Source: CAVWTN01 sp963757945 (GTDB taxonomy: Bacteria; Vulcanimicrobiota; Vulcanimicrobiia; Vulcanimicrobiales; Vulcanimicrobiaceae). From it: 64,000 nt of DNA. Made by a program: the position numbers and the translations under genes. The notes below the pieces were generated by a model that saw only the letters and a list, made by a program, of their open reading frames with translations, was not told where the DNA came from and made no database searches. The stretch's first letter is position 1. Every line of letters begins with the position of its first letter. Shown piece after piece: positions 1 to 7,349 of the stretch. The DNA lies in contig CAVWTN010000001.1 of the NCBI GenBank assembly GCA_963757945.1, forward strand, positions 682,001-746,000, read 5' to 3'.

Positions 1-346
1 GCGGACCAGCGGTACGTACCGTATGCCGCCAATCGATTCCCTCGAGCAACATCGACAGTTGCGCTGCCGTCAGCGATACACGTCCACTCTGCGCCTGCGG
101 CCAGACGAAGCGACCGCGCTCCAACCGCTTCGCCATCAGGCACAGCCCCGTTCCATCCCACCACAGCAGCTTCAGCAGATCGCCGCGCCGTCCGCGAAAG
201 ACGAAGACCTGACCGCAGAACGGATTGCTCACCAACACGTTCTGCACAAGAGCGCTCAGACCAGTGAACCCTTTGCGCATGTCCGTCACGCCCGCAGCCA
301 GCCAAACGCGCGTGCCGCCAGGCATTCCGTTCGGCACGATGCTCAA
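1..346 (-). CDS. tnpB: IS66 accessory protein TnpB (Orf2), 3' end outside window
   Basis: The translation has the typical IS66 Orf2 features: GTRVWLAAGVTDMRKGF near the N-terminus, then FVFRGRRGDLLKLLWWDG, then AKRLERGRFVWP and LLEGIDWR. TnpB is needed for transposition of IS66 elements but its biochemical role is unclear. Possible starts are TTG at 346 (overlapping the tnpA stop at 343-345, suggesting coupled translation), GTG at 337 or ATG at 325. The gene runs off the left edge after about 115 codons, close to its usual full length. Confidence 0.85.
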   Translation of the reverse strand, partial: MSIVPNGMPGGTRVWLAAGVTDMRKGFTGLSALVQNVLVSNPFCGQVFVFRGRRGDLLKLLWWDGTGLCLMAKRLERGRFVWPQAQSGRVSLTAAQLSMLLEGIDWRHTVRTAGP

Positions 347-795
347 CGGTGCAACTCTGCAACGAGTGCGCACACCAAGGCGGCATCCAATGCATCGGTC
401 TCAATCCGCAACGTGACACCTGAGCCGAAGACGAGTTGAACAACGGCGCTACCACCTGCGTCCGCGCTAAGGCGCCGAGCCGGGCGCGGATCCGGCCCCA
501 GACCGCGCGTTGCCGGCTGTGGCGTGCGCACGGCACGAACTAAGCTTACCGGCACAAACGTCGCGTTTGCCGGCGCGGCATGAGCGCGCGACGATGACTG
601 CGCCTGCGCATCGAGCCTTCCAGCACGATAGAGCCTCTTCCAAAGGCTCAGGCTCGAGGGATTCAGACCGTGTTCGCGTGCGATCGCACCGATCGACGCG
701 TTAGCGCTTAGCGTCAGCTCAACGATACGGCGCTTTTCGGCCGCCGGCCAGCGGCGGCGCGGCGCGCTCTGCTTCGGTGCTTTTGCTGCTGCCAT
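343..795 (-). CDS. tnpA: IS66 transposase accessory protein TnpA
   Basis: A 150-residue protein whose N-terminal half is a helix-turn-helix of the IS66/IS3 OrfA type: RRRWPAAEKRRIVELTL, then IGAIAREHGLNPSSLSLWKR. The C-terminal half is the variable linker and a short conserved tail. In this family TnpA is thought to bind the element ends. It starts at ATG 795, about 85 bp inside the terminal repeat, and its TGA overlaps the possible TTG start of tnpB. Confidence 0.85.
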   Translation of the reverse strand: MAAAKAPKQSAPRRRWPAAEKRRIVELTLSANASIGAIAREHGLNPSSLSLWKRLYRAGRLDAQAQSSSRAHAAPANATFVPVSLVRAVRTPQPATRGLGPDPRPARRLSADAGGSAVVQLVFGSGVTLRIETDALDAALVCALVAELHR

Positions 796-857
796 GGAGA
801 CCTCGCGACGAAATGTACGTTGCCTCCATCATCGTGAACGACAGCCCTCAAGCGCAA

Positions 858-880
858 GACGGTCCCCAACGGACGCTTAC
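858..880. repeat. IS66 terminal inverted repeat (outer end at 880)
   Basis: Read on the minus strand from 880 the sequence is GTAAGCGTCCGTTGGGGACC. The GTAAGCG start and a GC-rich block leading to tnpA match known IS66-family ends. The partner repeat and the 8-bp target duplication cannot be checked because the other end is outside the window. Confidence 0.65.
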
Positions 881-940
881 TTAAAATCAGAACCGATCGA
901 CATGGCGCAAATACATCATGAAGCATGACATGAATGTATG

Positions 941-969
941 AAAAAGCGGCCCGCTTCCTGCGAGCCGCT
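941..969 (-). terminator. Rho-independent terminator of the secreted-protein gene
   Basis: On the minus strand AGCGGC (969-964) pairs with GCCGCT (950-945) across a loop that itself contains GC-rich pairing, and the stem runs straight into a run of five T residues. It lies 26 bp after the stop of the gene at 995-1468. Confidence 0.7.
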
Positions 970-994
970 CATTCGCGGTCAGTGGTCTTGGCGC

Positions 995-1468
995 TTACTT
1001 GACCTCCGCCGCCACTTTCGGTTGGCTGACGGTAAACGAGCGCCCGCCCACTCGCCGCTCGGTGTACTGACTGCCGTCGACCGACACCGACGAGCACACC
1101 TCTGCGCCCTGATGCGCCCACTCAAAGGTGCGGCAGAGAAGGCCAATTTCGTCCAGCCGCCACGTACCCTTGATGGTCCGTGCCGTACGGTGATTCCTAC
1201 CGGGCAACGCCGTCTGATCTGCTTCCGCCTGATTATCCTTGCTCAGGCGAATTTGCATAATGTCACCCGGCTCGCCGGTGACATAATCAATCACCGATCC
1301 GGGAACGAAGATACCCTTGAGTTCGGCAATCGCCAGAGACGGCGCTTCTTTTGGAGCCGGAGAAGCGACTGCCGTCGCGGTAGCGTTGTCGGTCGCAAAA
1401 GCGGCCGTGCAGACCGTGCCAAGCAGCGAAAGTACCGCCGCAAAGCTAATTGCAAAGAACTTGTTCAT
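995..1468 (-). CDS. Small secreted protein of unknown family
   Basis: A 157-residue protein with a clear signal peptide: MNKFFAISFAAVL, a hydrophobic core and an Ala-x-Ala site near residue 25 (CTAAFA). The mature part has no domain I recognise; it contains VPGSVIDYVTGEPGDIMQIRL and a C-terminal region rich in beta-prone sequence with two cysteines (LLCRTF and AEVCSS) that could pair. An upstream in-frame start at 1510 exists, but ATG 1468 is preferred because it begins the signal peptide and has GGAG about 10 nt upstream. It is monocistronic, with its own promoter (1534-1561) and terminator (941-969). It is an isolated gene between an IS66 end and an IS1380-type transposase. Confidence 0.7.
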   Translation of the reverse strand: MNKFFAISFAAVLSLLGTVCTAAFATDNATATAVASPAPKEAPSLAIAELKGIFVPGSVIDYVTGEPGDIMQIRLSKDNQAEADQTALPGRNHRTARTIKGTWRLDEIGLLCRTFEWAHQGAEVCSSVSVDGSQYTERRVGGRSFTVSQPKVAAEVK

Positions 1469-1533
1469 ACCGGCCACTCCATTCCGAGTGACTAGGACGG
1501 GCAGAATCATGCGTTCTACCCTTGCCCGAAACT

Positions 1534-1561
1534 ATCGTACACAATTCGCGTTAATTGTCAA
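1534..1561 (-). promoter_or_regulatory. Sigma70-type promoter of the secreted-protein gene
   Basis: Minus strand: perfect -35 TTGACA (1561-1556), 16-nt spacer, -10 TACGAT (1539-1534). Predicted start of transcription near 1527, giving a leader of about 60 nt before ATG 1468. Confidence 0.55.
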
Positions 1562-1569
1562 TTTATGCG

Positions 1570-1586
1570 TGAATCTGAAAATACCG
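1570..1586 (+). repeat. Copy 1 of a short direct repeat flanking the IS1380 transposase
   Basis: TGAATCTGAAAATACCG here resembles TGACTCTGAAAATTGCCG at 3223-3240, on the same strand and on the far side of the transposase. The repeat is direct, not inverted, so it is not an ordinary terminal repeat; it may be part of the element's ends or a coincidence. Confidence 0.35.
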
Positions 1587-1588
1587 CC

Positions 1589-1633
1589 CGGCCGCGCCTT
1601 TCGGACGGTCAAACCGTCCGAAAGGCGCGGCCG
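1589..1633. repeat. Perfect inverted repeat (hairpin 1), 21-bp arms
   Basis: Arms 1589-1609 and 1613-1633 are exact reverse complements (CGGCCGCGCCTTTCGGACGG plus one more pair) around a 3-nt centre. No T-run follows on either side, so it is not a simple terminator. It stands 13 bp before a second, unrelated perfect hairpin. Confidence 0.85.
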
Positions 1634-1646
1634 TAACCGGAACGAT

Positions 1647-1681
1647 ACTTCGTGTGGGACGTCGTACGTCCCACACGAAGT
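1647..1681. repeat. Perfect inverted repeat (hairpin 2), 16-bp arms
   Basis: Arms 1647-1662 (ACTTCGTGTGGGACGT) and 1666-1681 are exact reverse complements around CGT. The arm sequence differs from hairpin 1. Both lie in the 350-bp gap between divergent genes and upstream of the IS1380-type transposase. Confidence 0.85.
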
Positions 1682-1778
1682 CGGCTTGATTAATTGTTTG
1701 AAGGGAAGTCGATATTGCTCTGAACCCGCATTCACCGGATGATACGGCGAATTTGATGTAGTCGACGAGCGATTTTGC

Positions 1779-1784
1779 TATAAT
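1779..1784 (+). promoter_or_regulatory. -10 box of the IS1380-type transposase promoter
   Basis: A perfect TATAAT at 1779-1784, about 38 bp before ATG 1823. The best upstream -35 match is TTGATG at 1753-1758 with a long (20 nt) spacer, so only the -10 element is convincing. Confidence 0.4.
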
Positions 1785-1822
1785 TGACAAGTGATTCACG
1801 CTGATGAAACGCCGGCGAATTA

Positions 1823-3167
1823 ATGAACCCGACGGGTGAAGCGAAAAACGGCGTCTTGCGGCCGGATTTCGAACGGCGCGTGATGATTCACTTTCGGGGT
1901 TCCGTTGTTACTTCGGATGCAGGTCTGCTTGCGTATCGCGAACTCGATGACGCATTGGGATTGAGCGAATCGGCGAGCGATCGGCTAACCGACGCACGCA
2001 CGGGCAAGAACGGCCGGCACGCGTTGGTCGGCATGCTTCGCCAATCGGTCTTCGGACGGCTCGCCGGGTATGAAGACGTGAACGACGCCGAACGGTTGCG
2101 GCACGATCCGGCTATGCGCTGGATCATCGGCGGTAAGGCCGCGAAAGGCCATGGTGCATCACCGAGCGGGCCGATTCGAGACGCGCTGGCTGGCGCAATC
2201 GGAAAACCTCGCAGCACTTACCGATCTTCCGGGTCTTTGGATCGACCGTGTTGCCAAACATCGTAGCGGCGATCGCATCGTGCTCGATTTGGATTCGAGC
2301 GTCAGCCCGACGTATGGCGAGCAAGAAAACAGCGTTTGGAACGGACACTTCGGCTGCACCTGTTACCATCCGCTCTTTCTCTTCAACCAGCATGGCGATT
2401 TGGAGCGAAGCGTGCTTCGCCCTGGAAGCGTGCACAGCGCCGACGGCTGGGAAGGCGTCCTCAAGCCCGTCGTCACGCGCTACCAGCGTACTGGCAAGAC
2501 CATCGCCTTTCGCGGCGATGCGGCCTTCGCGCAACCCAGCATGTACGGGTACCTCGAGTCGTTGGGAATCGAGTATGCAATCCGGCTGCCGGCGAATCAG
2601 ATTCTCCAAGCGCGGATTGCCGATCTACTCACACGACCGGTCGGTCGCCCACCGCACTACGTCTTGCGATTCTATCGGAGTTTTCGCTACGGAGCAAAGA
2701 GTTGGTCCCGTCCGCGACACGTCATTGCCAAAGTAGAGTGGCATCCGGGGGAACTCTTGCCCCGGGTCGGCTTCATCATCACGAATCTGGCGATATCCAG
2801 CAAGAGCGTGGTCGCGTTTTACAACAAACGTGGCACCGCGGAGCAGTGGATCAAGGAAGGCAAGGGTACGATCAAATGGACGCGGCTTTCGTGTCGCACG
2901 TTCAACGCAAACGCCGTTCGTCTGCAGCTTCATGCGCTCGCGTACAACCTCGGGAACTTTCTGCGCACGCTTGCGACGCCGGAGGCGATTGCGAATTGGT
3001 CGCTCACGTCGTTGCGTGAGAAGCTGATCAAGATCGGCGCCAGGGTCGTCAGCCATGGGCGCTACGTCACGTTTCAGATGGCCGAAGTCGCGATCCCGCG
3101 TACCCTGTTCGCCGAGATCCTCAACCGGATATCTGCCCTGCGTTCACCGCCGCTAACCGCACCATGA
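1823..3167 (+). pseudogene. IS1380-family transposase, frameshifted
   Basis: The reading frame from ATG 1823 (LRPDFERRVMIHFRGSVVTS, DAGLLAYRELDDALGL) covers the N-terminal third. The rest, including the DDE core, continues in another frame from about 2170 (GRFETRWLAQSENLAALTD) to the stop at 3167. Core landmarks are DLDSSVSPTYGEQENSVWNG, FRGDAAFAQPSMYGYLESLG and NKRGTAEQWIKEGKG. The switch lies between about 2160 and 2175, where the sequence behaves as one extra base or two missing bases. Joined, the product is about 448 aa, the normal family size. IS1380 transposases are usually single ORFs, so this is probably a disabled copy or a sequence error rather than programmed frameshifting. Confidence 0.8.
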
Positions 3168-3222
3168 ACGTCCTGGTCGAGCGACCATCGCCGGCGATAA
3201 AGACGGGAGATTTGTGCTCTGA

Positions 3223-3240
3223 TGACTCTGAAAATTGCCG
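3223..3240 (+). repeat. Copy 2 of a short direct repeat flanking the IS1380 transposase
   Basis: TGACTCTGAAAATTGCCG, 56 bp after the transposase stop, matches the copy at 1570-1586. The rest of 3168-3356 holds no gene I can support; it contains a short CCGCTC/GAGCGG palindrome near 3305-3318. Confidence 0.35.
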
Positions 3241-3356
3241 TTTTCACCCGCTCTTGCGTTATGCGCGGCTTGCGGCCCCGGAAACCCGCTTCGCGCCCAC
3301 CCGACCGCTCGAGAGCGGCCGGATTCGGGCGACTCTGACTCGAAAAGGAGAGCCAT

Positions 3357-3593
3357 ATGGGGAATCCCAGATTAGACGAGCAAATGCTCATGACGCGGGC
3401 GTATTGGATTGTTCAGACCTTCTATCTGTGCGAGTAACAGAGTTGCAAGACGTGCTCATGGACTGGCGACGATTCCATGCTCCGTCTCGCGAGACGCGCG
3501 CTTGAAGTGCTCCGCAAAGAATATCCGCCTATGGTTGCGAGCGTCCCGGGGTTGCAGGGCTACGAAATCTCTTGGGAGCGAATTGCACGTTAG
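3357..3593 (+). pseudogene. Decayed or split small gene with a strong ribosome binding site
   Basis: AAAAGGAGAG lies 6-7 nt before ATG 3357, one of the best Shine-Dalgarno sequences here, but the ORF stops after 26 codons (MGNPRLDEQMLMTRAYWIV...FYLCE, TAA 3435-3437). The same frame reopens as MLRLARRALEVLRKEYPP through to TAG 3591-3593 (ATG 3477, 38 aa). Between them a different frame reads VTELQDVLMDWRRF. One explanation is a roughly 75-residue helical protein broken by two compensating frameshifts; another is two independent micro-ORFs. No family recognised. Confidence 0.4.
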
Positions 3594-3601
3594 GGCGCGG
3601 C

Positions 3602-4012
3602 ATGCCGGTTGAAATGTTCCTGTCGGTAGTGCTCGCGGTGCAGGTGTGGTTCGGAACCTATTCGGTCCTCGATGCGGGAAAACCAGGCACGCCGGTGTTG
3701 ACGAGCCGCCAGCGACGATGGCTAGAATCTATTCGCGCAACGTCGGCATATGCGAAGCGTTGGAATCATCTGCGTTTCACCGAACAAATCGCACCTGACT
3801 CACCGAACGCGACCCCACTAATCGTGTTCGACGTGCAAGACTGGACTCCGAAGTTCACCGGCGCCACCGCGTTCCATGTCATCGGTGAACCCTGCAACGC
3901 GTTCTATTCGCCAACGGTCGGAAGAATGGTCAGTACGACGGAGGCGACCGGTTGTCCAAAATACCAATTCCCTCCCGTCCACGAAGAAGAATCGGCTCCA
4001 AGACCACTTTGA
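3602..4012 (+). CDS. Hypothetical protein with hydrophobic N-terminus
   Basis: A 136-residue ORF from ATG 3602, nine bases after the preceding fragment. It starts MPVEMFLSVVLAVQVWFGTY, which could be a signal or membrane anchor. The middle (WLESIRATSAYAKRWNHLRF, then IVFDVQDWTPKFTG) resembles no family I know. An alternative upstream start exists in the same frame at 3572. The flanks are degraded genes and mobile elements, so this may be part of an acquired or decaying unit. Confidence 0.45.
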   Translation: MPVEMFLSVVLAVQVWFGTYSVLDAGKPGTPVLTSRQRRWLESIRATSAYAKRWNHLRFTEQIAPDSPNATPLIVFDVQDWTPKFTGATAFHVIGEPCNAFYSPTVGRMVSTTEATGCPKYQFPPVHEEESAPRPL

Positions 4013-4254
4013 GGCGCCCGACGGCTGCCGTCGACGACGTCCTGAATCATAAAACCAACCATAAAGACGCCGTGGCCTTCTGGTACAACGGGAAGGGCAC
4101 GCTTGACCTGGACCCGGTCGGCTACAAGGCGCTGAGCGCGGCTGTGGACGGTCTTCGTAAGAACGGCACGAATCTTGGGACGTATCCGAAGGCCTACCTC
4201 GAGACGCTGCTTGCACATGCAATAGTCGATGTCGGTTTAACATCTGCGATGCGT
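3952..4254 (+). pseudogene. Hypothetical ORF fragment
   Basis: An open frame with only a TTG start (3952), overlapping the end of the previous ORF in another frame. Its protein-like part is about 4020-4245: AVDDVLNHKTNHKDAVAFWY and GTYPKAYLETLLAHAIVDVG. The frame stays open to 4482, but beyond 4255 it is simply antisense to the lytic transglycosylase. It may be the frameshifted 3' part of the ORF at 3602-4012 or a remnant truncated at a rearrangement junction near 4245. Confidence 0.3.
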
Positions 4255-4963
4255 CTACCCGATGCGGTTCCCCCGCTGAATAGAAGATGCGAGGGACATG
4301 ACGCTATTGGCATATGCAGAGCCGGCAGTCGCCCATGCCCCACCGGCGTAATATTTTACCGCGGCGGTGTGCTCGGCGGTGTACCCTCCCGCGCCTGCGC
4401 CCAAATCATCGAAGTACAGCGACATGGCCGTGATAGCGTCGTCGGCCGCCCACGGACTCGGAACGGAGTGCCCGCTCACTGACGCAATGCGCGCTTCATA
4501 GGTGTGCCACGTGGAAGGAATGAATTGCGCCGGACCCATTGCCCCGCCATAGCCGCCGCCCTGCGGACATGATATGACCTGCTTTACCGGATCAAAACCG
4601 AGCCGTGTGCCCAAATCGATAAACGGAGGTATATCGCGCGTCGGTTTCATTACGTTCGCAAAGGGTGTGCCGGAATTTTTCCCGACGCCTGCGCCGGTCG
4701 TGAGATTTGTGACATAGCACTGCCCCACGTTTTTCCCAAAATCGGATTCTTGTGTGAGCACGGCAAGAATGAAGGCGGGCCGCACACTGGTTTTCGTCTG
4801 CGCACTTTGCGCATATTTGAGCGCGTTTGCGAATTGAATCGGAGCGGCGTCGCGAAGCGGGAAAAGCGCGGCGCGAATCGCGGCGGCTTTCGCCTGTTGA
4901 GCGGCAAGGTCTTTTTTGTAGGCAGTTTCCTGATCGGTAGCAATGGCGAGCAGCTGCCCTCTG
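4255..4963 (-). pseudogene. Lytic transglycosylase, C-terminal part cut off by an IS3 element
   Basis: The frame is open from the IS3 boundary at 4963 to the stop at 4255 and has no start of its own; the only in-frame start is an internal GTG at 4785. It reads GQLLAIATDQETAYKKDLAA (coiled coil), then a transglycosylase domain with the catalytic Glu in ILAVLTQESDFGKN, and GGAMGPAQFIPSTW, the usual substrate-binding segment. The protein is a murein hydrolase with an N-terminal coiled coil. Its missing upstream part is found in frame on the other side of the IS element at 6673-6991, so insertion inactivated the gene. Confidence 0.8.
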
Positions 4964-4984
4964 TTTCAGTTTCGCGTGAGGCCA
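4964..4984. repeat. IS3 left terminal inverted repeat
   Basis: TTTCAGTTTCGCGTGAGGCC aligns with the right end (reverse complement of 6652-6672) over about 20 positions with one gap and few mismatches. It introduces an in-frame TGA (4968-4966 on the minus strand) into the host gene. Confidence 0.6.
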
Positions 4985-5026
4985 TCCGAACGGACATAAT
5001 TAGTGAGGGCGTGAAAGGTCTCACGC

Positions 5027-5428
5027 ATGCAAAGGAACCACGAATCTCCGGACCCGGAGGTTCCCGCCAAGGCAGCGCGCCGGCGGTTTTCTGCGGCCGA
5101 GAAGGCCCGCATTCTCGAGGAGTACGACCGCGCCTCGGCGATCGAGCGAGCGGCGATCTGCCGCCGGGAGCGCATCTACTCATCGCATCTCTTCCACTGG
5201 CGTAAGCAGCGCGCCGCCGGAGCGCCGCTCGACGCCAAGCGGGGGCGTAAGCCCGATCCGCAAGGCGTGGAGAACACGCGCCTGCGCAAGGAGAACGCCA
5301 CCTTGGCGGAGCGCCTGGCCAAGGCTGAACGGGTGATTGACATCCAGGGAAAAGCATACGCGCTCTTGCGGTCCGTAGTCGGCGAGAGCGCGGAACAGAC
5401 GGACTTGCCGCCGTCGAGAAAATCGTAA
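5027..5428 (+). CDS. IS3 OrfA, DNA-binding part of the transposase
   Basis: A 133-residue protein with an N-terminal helix-turn-helix: RRRFSAAEKARILEEYD, then RAAICRRERIYSSHLFHWRK. A leucine-zipper-like segment follows (ENTRLRKENATLAERLAKAE), as in many IS3 OrfA proteins. Its TAA overlaps the ATG of orfB by one base (TAATG), so OrfB is probably made by translational coupling, perhaps alongside frameshifting to an OrfAB fusion. Confidence 0.85.
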   Translation: MQRNHESPDPEVPAKAARRRFSAAEKARILEEYDRASAIERAAICRRERIYSSHLFHWRKQRAAGAPLDAKRGRKPDPQGVENTRLRKENATLAERLAKAERVIDIQGKAYALLRSVVGESAEQTDLPPSRKS

Positions 5429-6594
5429 TGGATCTCGCGGCCGAGCTTGGCGAACGCGAAGCTTGCCGGCACGTTGGGCACGCGCGAGCGAGCTTTCGGC
5501 GTCGTCACGTGCTTGAGCCTCCAGCGCTCGAGGATCCGCCTGAACGAGTGAACCCTTCCTCGCGGCCCTCGCGGCAACAGCGGCGGTATCAAATACGGCA
5601 ACTCACGCGAAGCGAACGCAGCGATACCCGCACGCGCCGTCCGTCATCGTTGGCGCTGAGCATGGAGGAACGTCAGATCGTCTTGGATGCGATTCATCAG
5701 CCGCGCTTCGTAGATCGCAGCGTACCGCACATCCACGCGACGCTCATGGACGAGGGGACCTATCCCTGCTCGATGGCGACGATGTATCGGGTTCTCCACA
5801 GCGTCGGCGAGGTCGGCGAACGGCGCGATCAGGCAACGCGGCCTGCACGCGTAAAGCCTGAGCTCTGCGCGACGGCGCCGCGTCAGGTGTTTGCCTGGGA
5901 CATCACCAAGCTGCACGGGCCGCGGAAATGGAGCTATTTCTATCTCTACGTGATCGTCGATATCTACAGCCGCTTCGTCGTGGGTTGGATGGTCGCCGAT
6001 CGCGAAAGCTCCGAGCTGGCTCGCATTCTGCTGTCGGAAACGATCCGCAAGGAAGGCGTCGACCCGGCAAAGCTGACGGTGCATTCTGATAACGGCAGCT
6101 CGATGGCCTCGAAACCCGTCGCCTTCCTCCTTGCCGATCTAGGCGTGACCAAGAGTCATTCTCGGCCTCACGTCAGCGATGATAACCCGCACATCGAGTC
6201 GCTGTTCAAGACCGTCAAGTATCAGCCGGAATTCCCAAAGACGTTTGCTAATCTCGCTGAGGCGCGCGTCTTCTGCCGCACCTTCGTGCAGTGGTACAAC
6301 ACGCAGCATCGCCACAGCTCGCTCGCGCTCGTATCGCCGTCAGACGTCCATCATGGCCGCGCAGGCGCGATCCTACGGCAGCGCCAGGTCGTGCTGGACG
6401 CGGCGTATGCCAAGCATCCCGAGCGATTCGTTCGCGGCGCTCCGAGAGTTCCGCAACTTCCAACCGCATCATACATCAATCGCCCCAAAGAAACCGCAAG
6501 CGACACGCCACAACCGTCGCAGATCCAGTCTCGCGACTACAGCAACTCAGCGGAGATTGCAGCAACGATCAAGCCACTTGAACTCAGCGCTTGA
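5428..6594 (+). CDS. IS3 OrfB, DDE transposase
   Basis: A 388-residue protein with an rve integrase core. The DDE residues lie in FAWDITKLHG, LTVHSDNGSSM and DDNPHIESLFKTVKY. An HTH_21-like segment precedes the core (SVPHIHATLMDEGTYPCS), and the C-terminal QWYNTQHRHSSLALVSPSDV stretch is typical of IS3. The first 60 residues (ACRHVGHARASFRRR...) form the usual Arg-rich linker. All catalytic residues are present, so the element may still be active. Confidence 0.9.
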   Translation: MDLAAELGEREACRHVGHARASFRRRHVLEPPALEDPPERVNPSSRPSRQQRRYQIRQLTRSERSDTRTRRPSSLALSMEERQIVLDAIHQPRFVDRSVPHIHATLMDEGTYPCSMATMYRVLHSVGEVGERRDQATRPARVKPELCATAPRQVFAWDITKLHGPRKWSYFYLYVIVDIYSRFVVGWMVADRESSELARILLSETIRKEGVDPAKLTVHSDNGSSMASKPVAFLLADLGVTKSHSRPHVSDDNPHIESLFKTVKYQPEFPKTFANLAEARVFCRTFVQWYNTQHRHSSLALVSPSDVHHGRAGAILRQRQVVLDAAYAKHPERFVRGAPRVPQLPTASYINRPKETASDTPQPSQIQSRDYSNSAEIAATIKPLELSA

Positions 6595-6651
6595 CAATCG
6601 AATCAAGCGCCACTAAACTCAAGGCGCCGCACACTAAATCACGCGCAGCGC

Positions 6652-6672
6652 GTGGTCTCATTCGAGCTGAAA
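6652..6672. repeat. IS3 right terminal inverted repeat
   Basis: Read on the minus strand from 6672: TTTCAGCTCGAATGAGACC, similar to the left end. The host coding sequence resumes immediately beyond it. Confidence 0.6.
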
Positions 6673-6991
6673 GCTTCCGCTGCTGTTTCTGCGATTTATC
6701 CGCGGAAACCTGTTTTTGCTGAGTAACGACGGCATACTTTGCATCGACGGTTTGATTTTGCTTCAGCGCCAAATCGGCTTTCTCGCTTTCCGTCTGCGCT
6801 TTGGCCGTCTGGATGGTCGTAAAGAGACTTTGCAACTGGGTTTGAATCAAGACGAATGCGTCGAGGTCGCTGAAAAAGCCGGTCACGTCCTGCGAGCCAA
6901 GCGCGATGTCTACAATTGAGGAATCCTCAACCATCTGCGTCTGGCGCAAAATCGAACCGAGTGATTCCTTTCCTTGTTGAATGATGATCAG
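6673..6991 (-). pseudogene. Lytic transglycosylase, N-terminal coiled-coil part (5' end missing)
   Basis: The minus-strand frame reads IIIQQGKESLGSILRQTQMV, then DIALGSQDVTGFFSDLDAFV, then a heptad-rich segment (KAQTESEKADLALKQNQ) up to the IS3 edge. Joined to 4963-4255, the frame becomes ...QKQQRKL/NRGQLLAIATDQE..., a coiled coil leading into the transglycosylase domain, like other secreted hydrolases with autoinhibitory coiled coils. The true start and signal peptide are absent: upstream of about 6991 the frame runs into antisense of unrelated sequence. The gene therefore has two lesions, the IS insertion and loss of its 5' end. Confidence 0.7.
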
Positions 6992-7151
6992 CGGTCGCCG
7001 CGCACGGCGAACTGCGCTCGGTCGCCTCGACCGGCTCCGACCTCGTGGACGCGACGACGGCAAGCCGGCGAGCTATCCGACCTTCGCGGACGGGCTCGCC
7101 ACGCAGCGCGTGCTTGCCGCCGTCGGCTACGGACCGACGCCCACCGGCTGA
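6992..7151 (+). pseudogene. Possible C-terminal remnant of an oxidoreductase
   Basis: Frames here read AAHGELRSVASTGSDLVDA and, after a shift, DDGKPASYPTFADGLATQRV, followed by LAAVGYGPTPTG and TGA at 7149-7151. The second part resembles the C-terminus of Gfo/Idh/MocA sugar oxidoreductases (D-G-K-P ... F-x-D-G-L ...). A deletion of a few bases near 7055 would explain the frame change. It abuts the broken coiled-coil gene, marking a rearrangement junction. Family assignment is tentative. Confidence 0.35.
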
Positions 7152-7163
7152 CTCCTTCCCTGA

Positions 7164-7201
7164 ATTTCACGATACCGGCTCAAGGCAGGGTGCGTTACAG
7201 T
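7164..7201. promoter_or_regulatory. Promoter-like element upstream of aspT (copy 1)
   Basis: ATTTCACGATACCG, 13 nt, then TGCGTTACAGT. The same 14-mer and a near-identical second block at exactly the same spacing occur at 11758-11795. Both copies lie in intergenic DNA. It could be a shared promoter (TACAGT as a -10-like box) or a regulator site. Confidence 0.4.
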
Positions 7202-7349
7202 TAGGCCGGCACCGCCGGAGCAGCCGCATTTCCCATACGATCTGCGCGTCACGGCGTCCGCCGAGCCTTCGGGGCTGGAAGCAGAGGTCGTCGATGCTTG
7301 CACGGAGCGTACCGCTTCGGGGCCGCCCGCCACGAATGCGCAACGCCCG

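Larger units (their letters stand above)
1..880 (-). mobile_element. IS66-family insertion sequence, partial (one end only)
   Basis: The tnpA-side end of an IS66-type element: tnpA (343-795) followed by tnpB running off the window. The outer boundary is placed at 880 because the sequence read inward on the minus strand begins GTAAGCG, the usual start of IS66 terminal repeats. The tnpC (DDE transposase) gene and the other terminus lie outside the window, so I cannot say whether the element is complete. Confidence 0.8.
4964..6672 (+). mobile_element. IS3-family insertion sequence, apparently complete
   Basis: About 1.7 kb with two overlapping ORFs (5027-5428, 5428-6594) between imperfect terminal inverted repeats. 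The left end reads TTTCAGTTTCGCGTGAGGCC; the right end, read inward, starts TTTCAGCTCGAATGAGACC. The ends were also located by where the interrupted host reading frame resumes. I could not define a clean target-site duplication. Confidence 0.8.

Noticed and set aside
4650..5357. A minus-strand ORF across the IS3 left end
   Set aside because: It is in a different frame from the transglycosylase and antisense to orfA; Arg/Pro-rich shadow.
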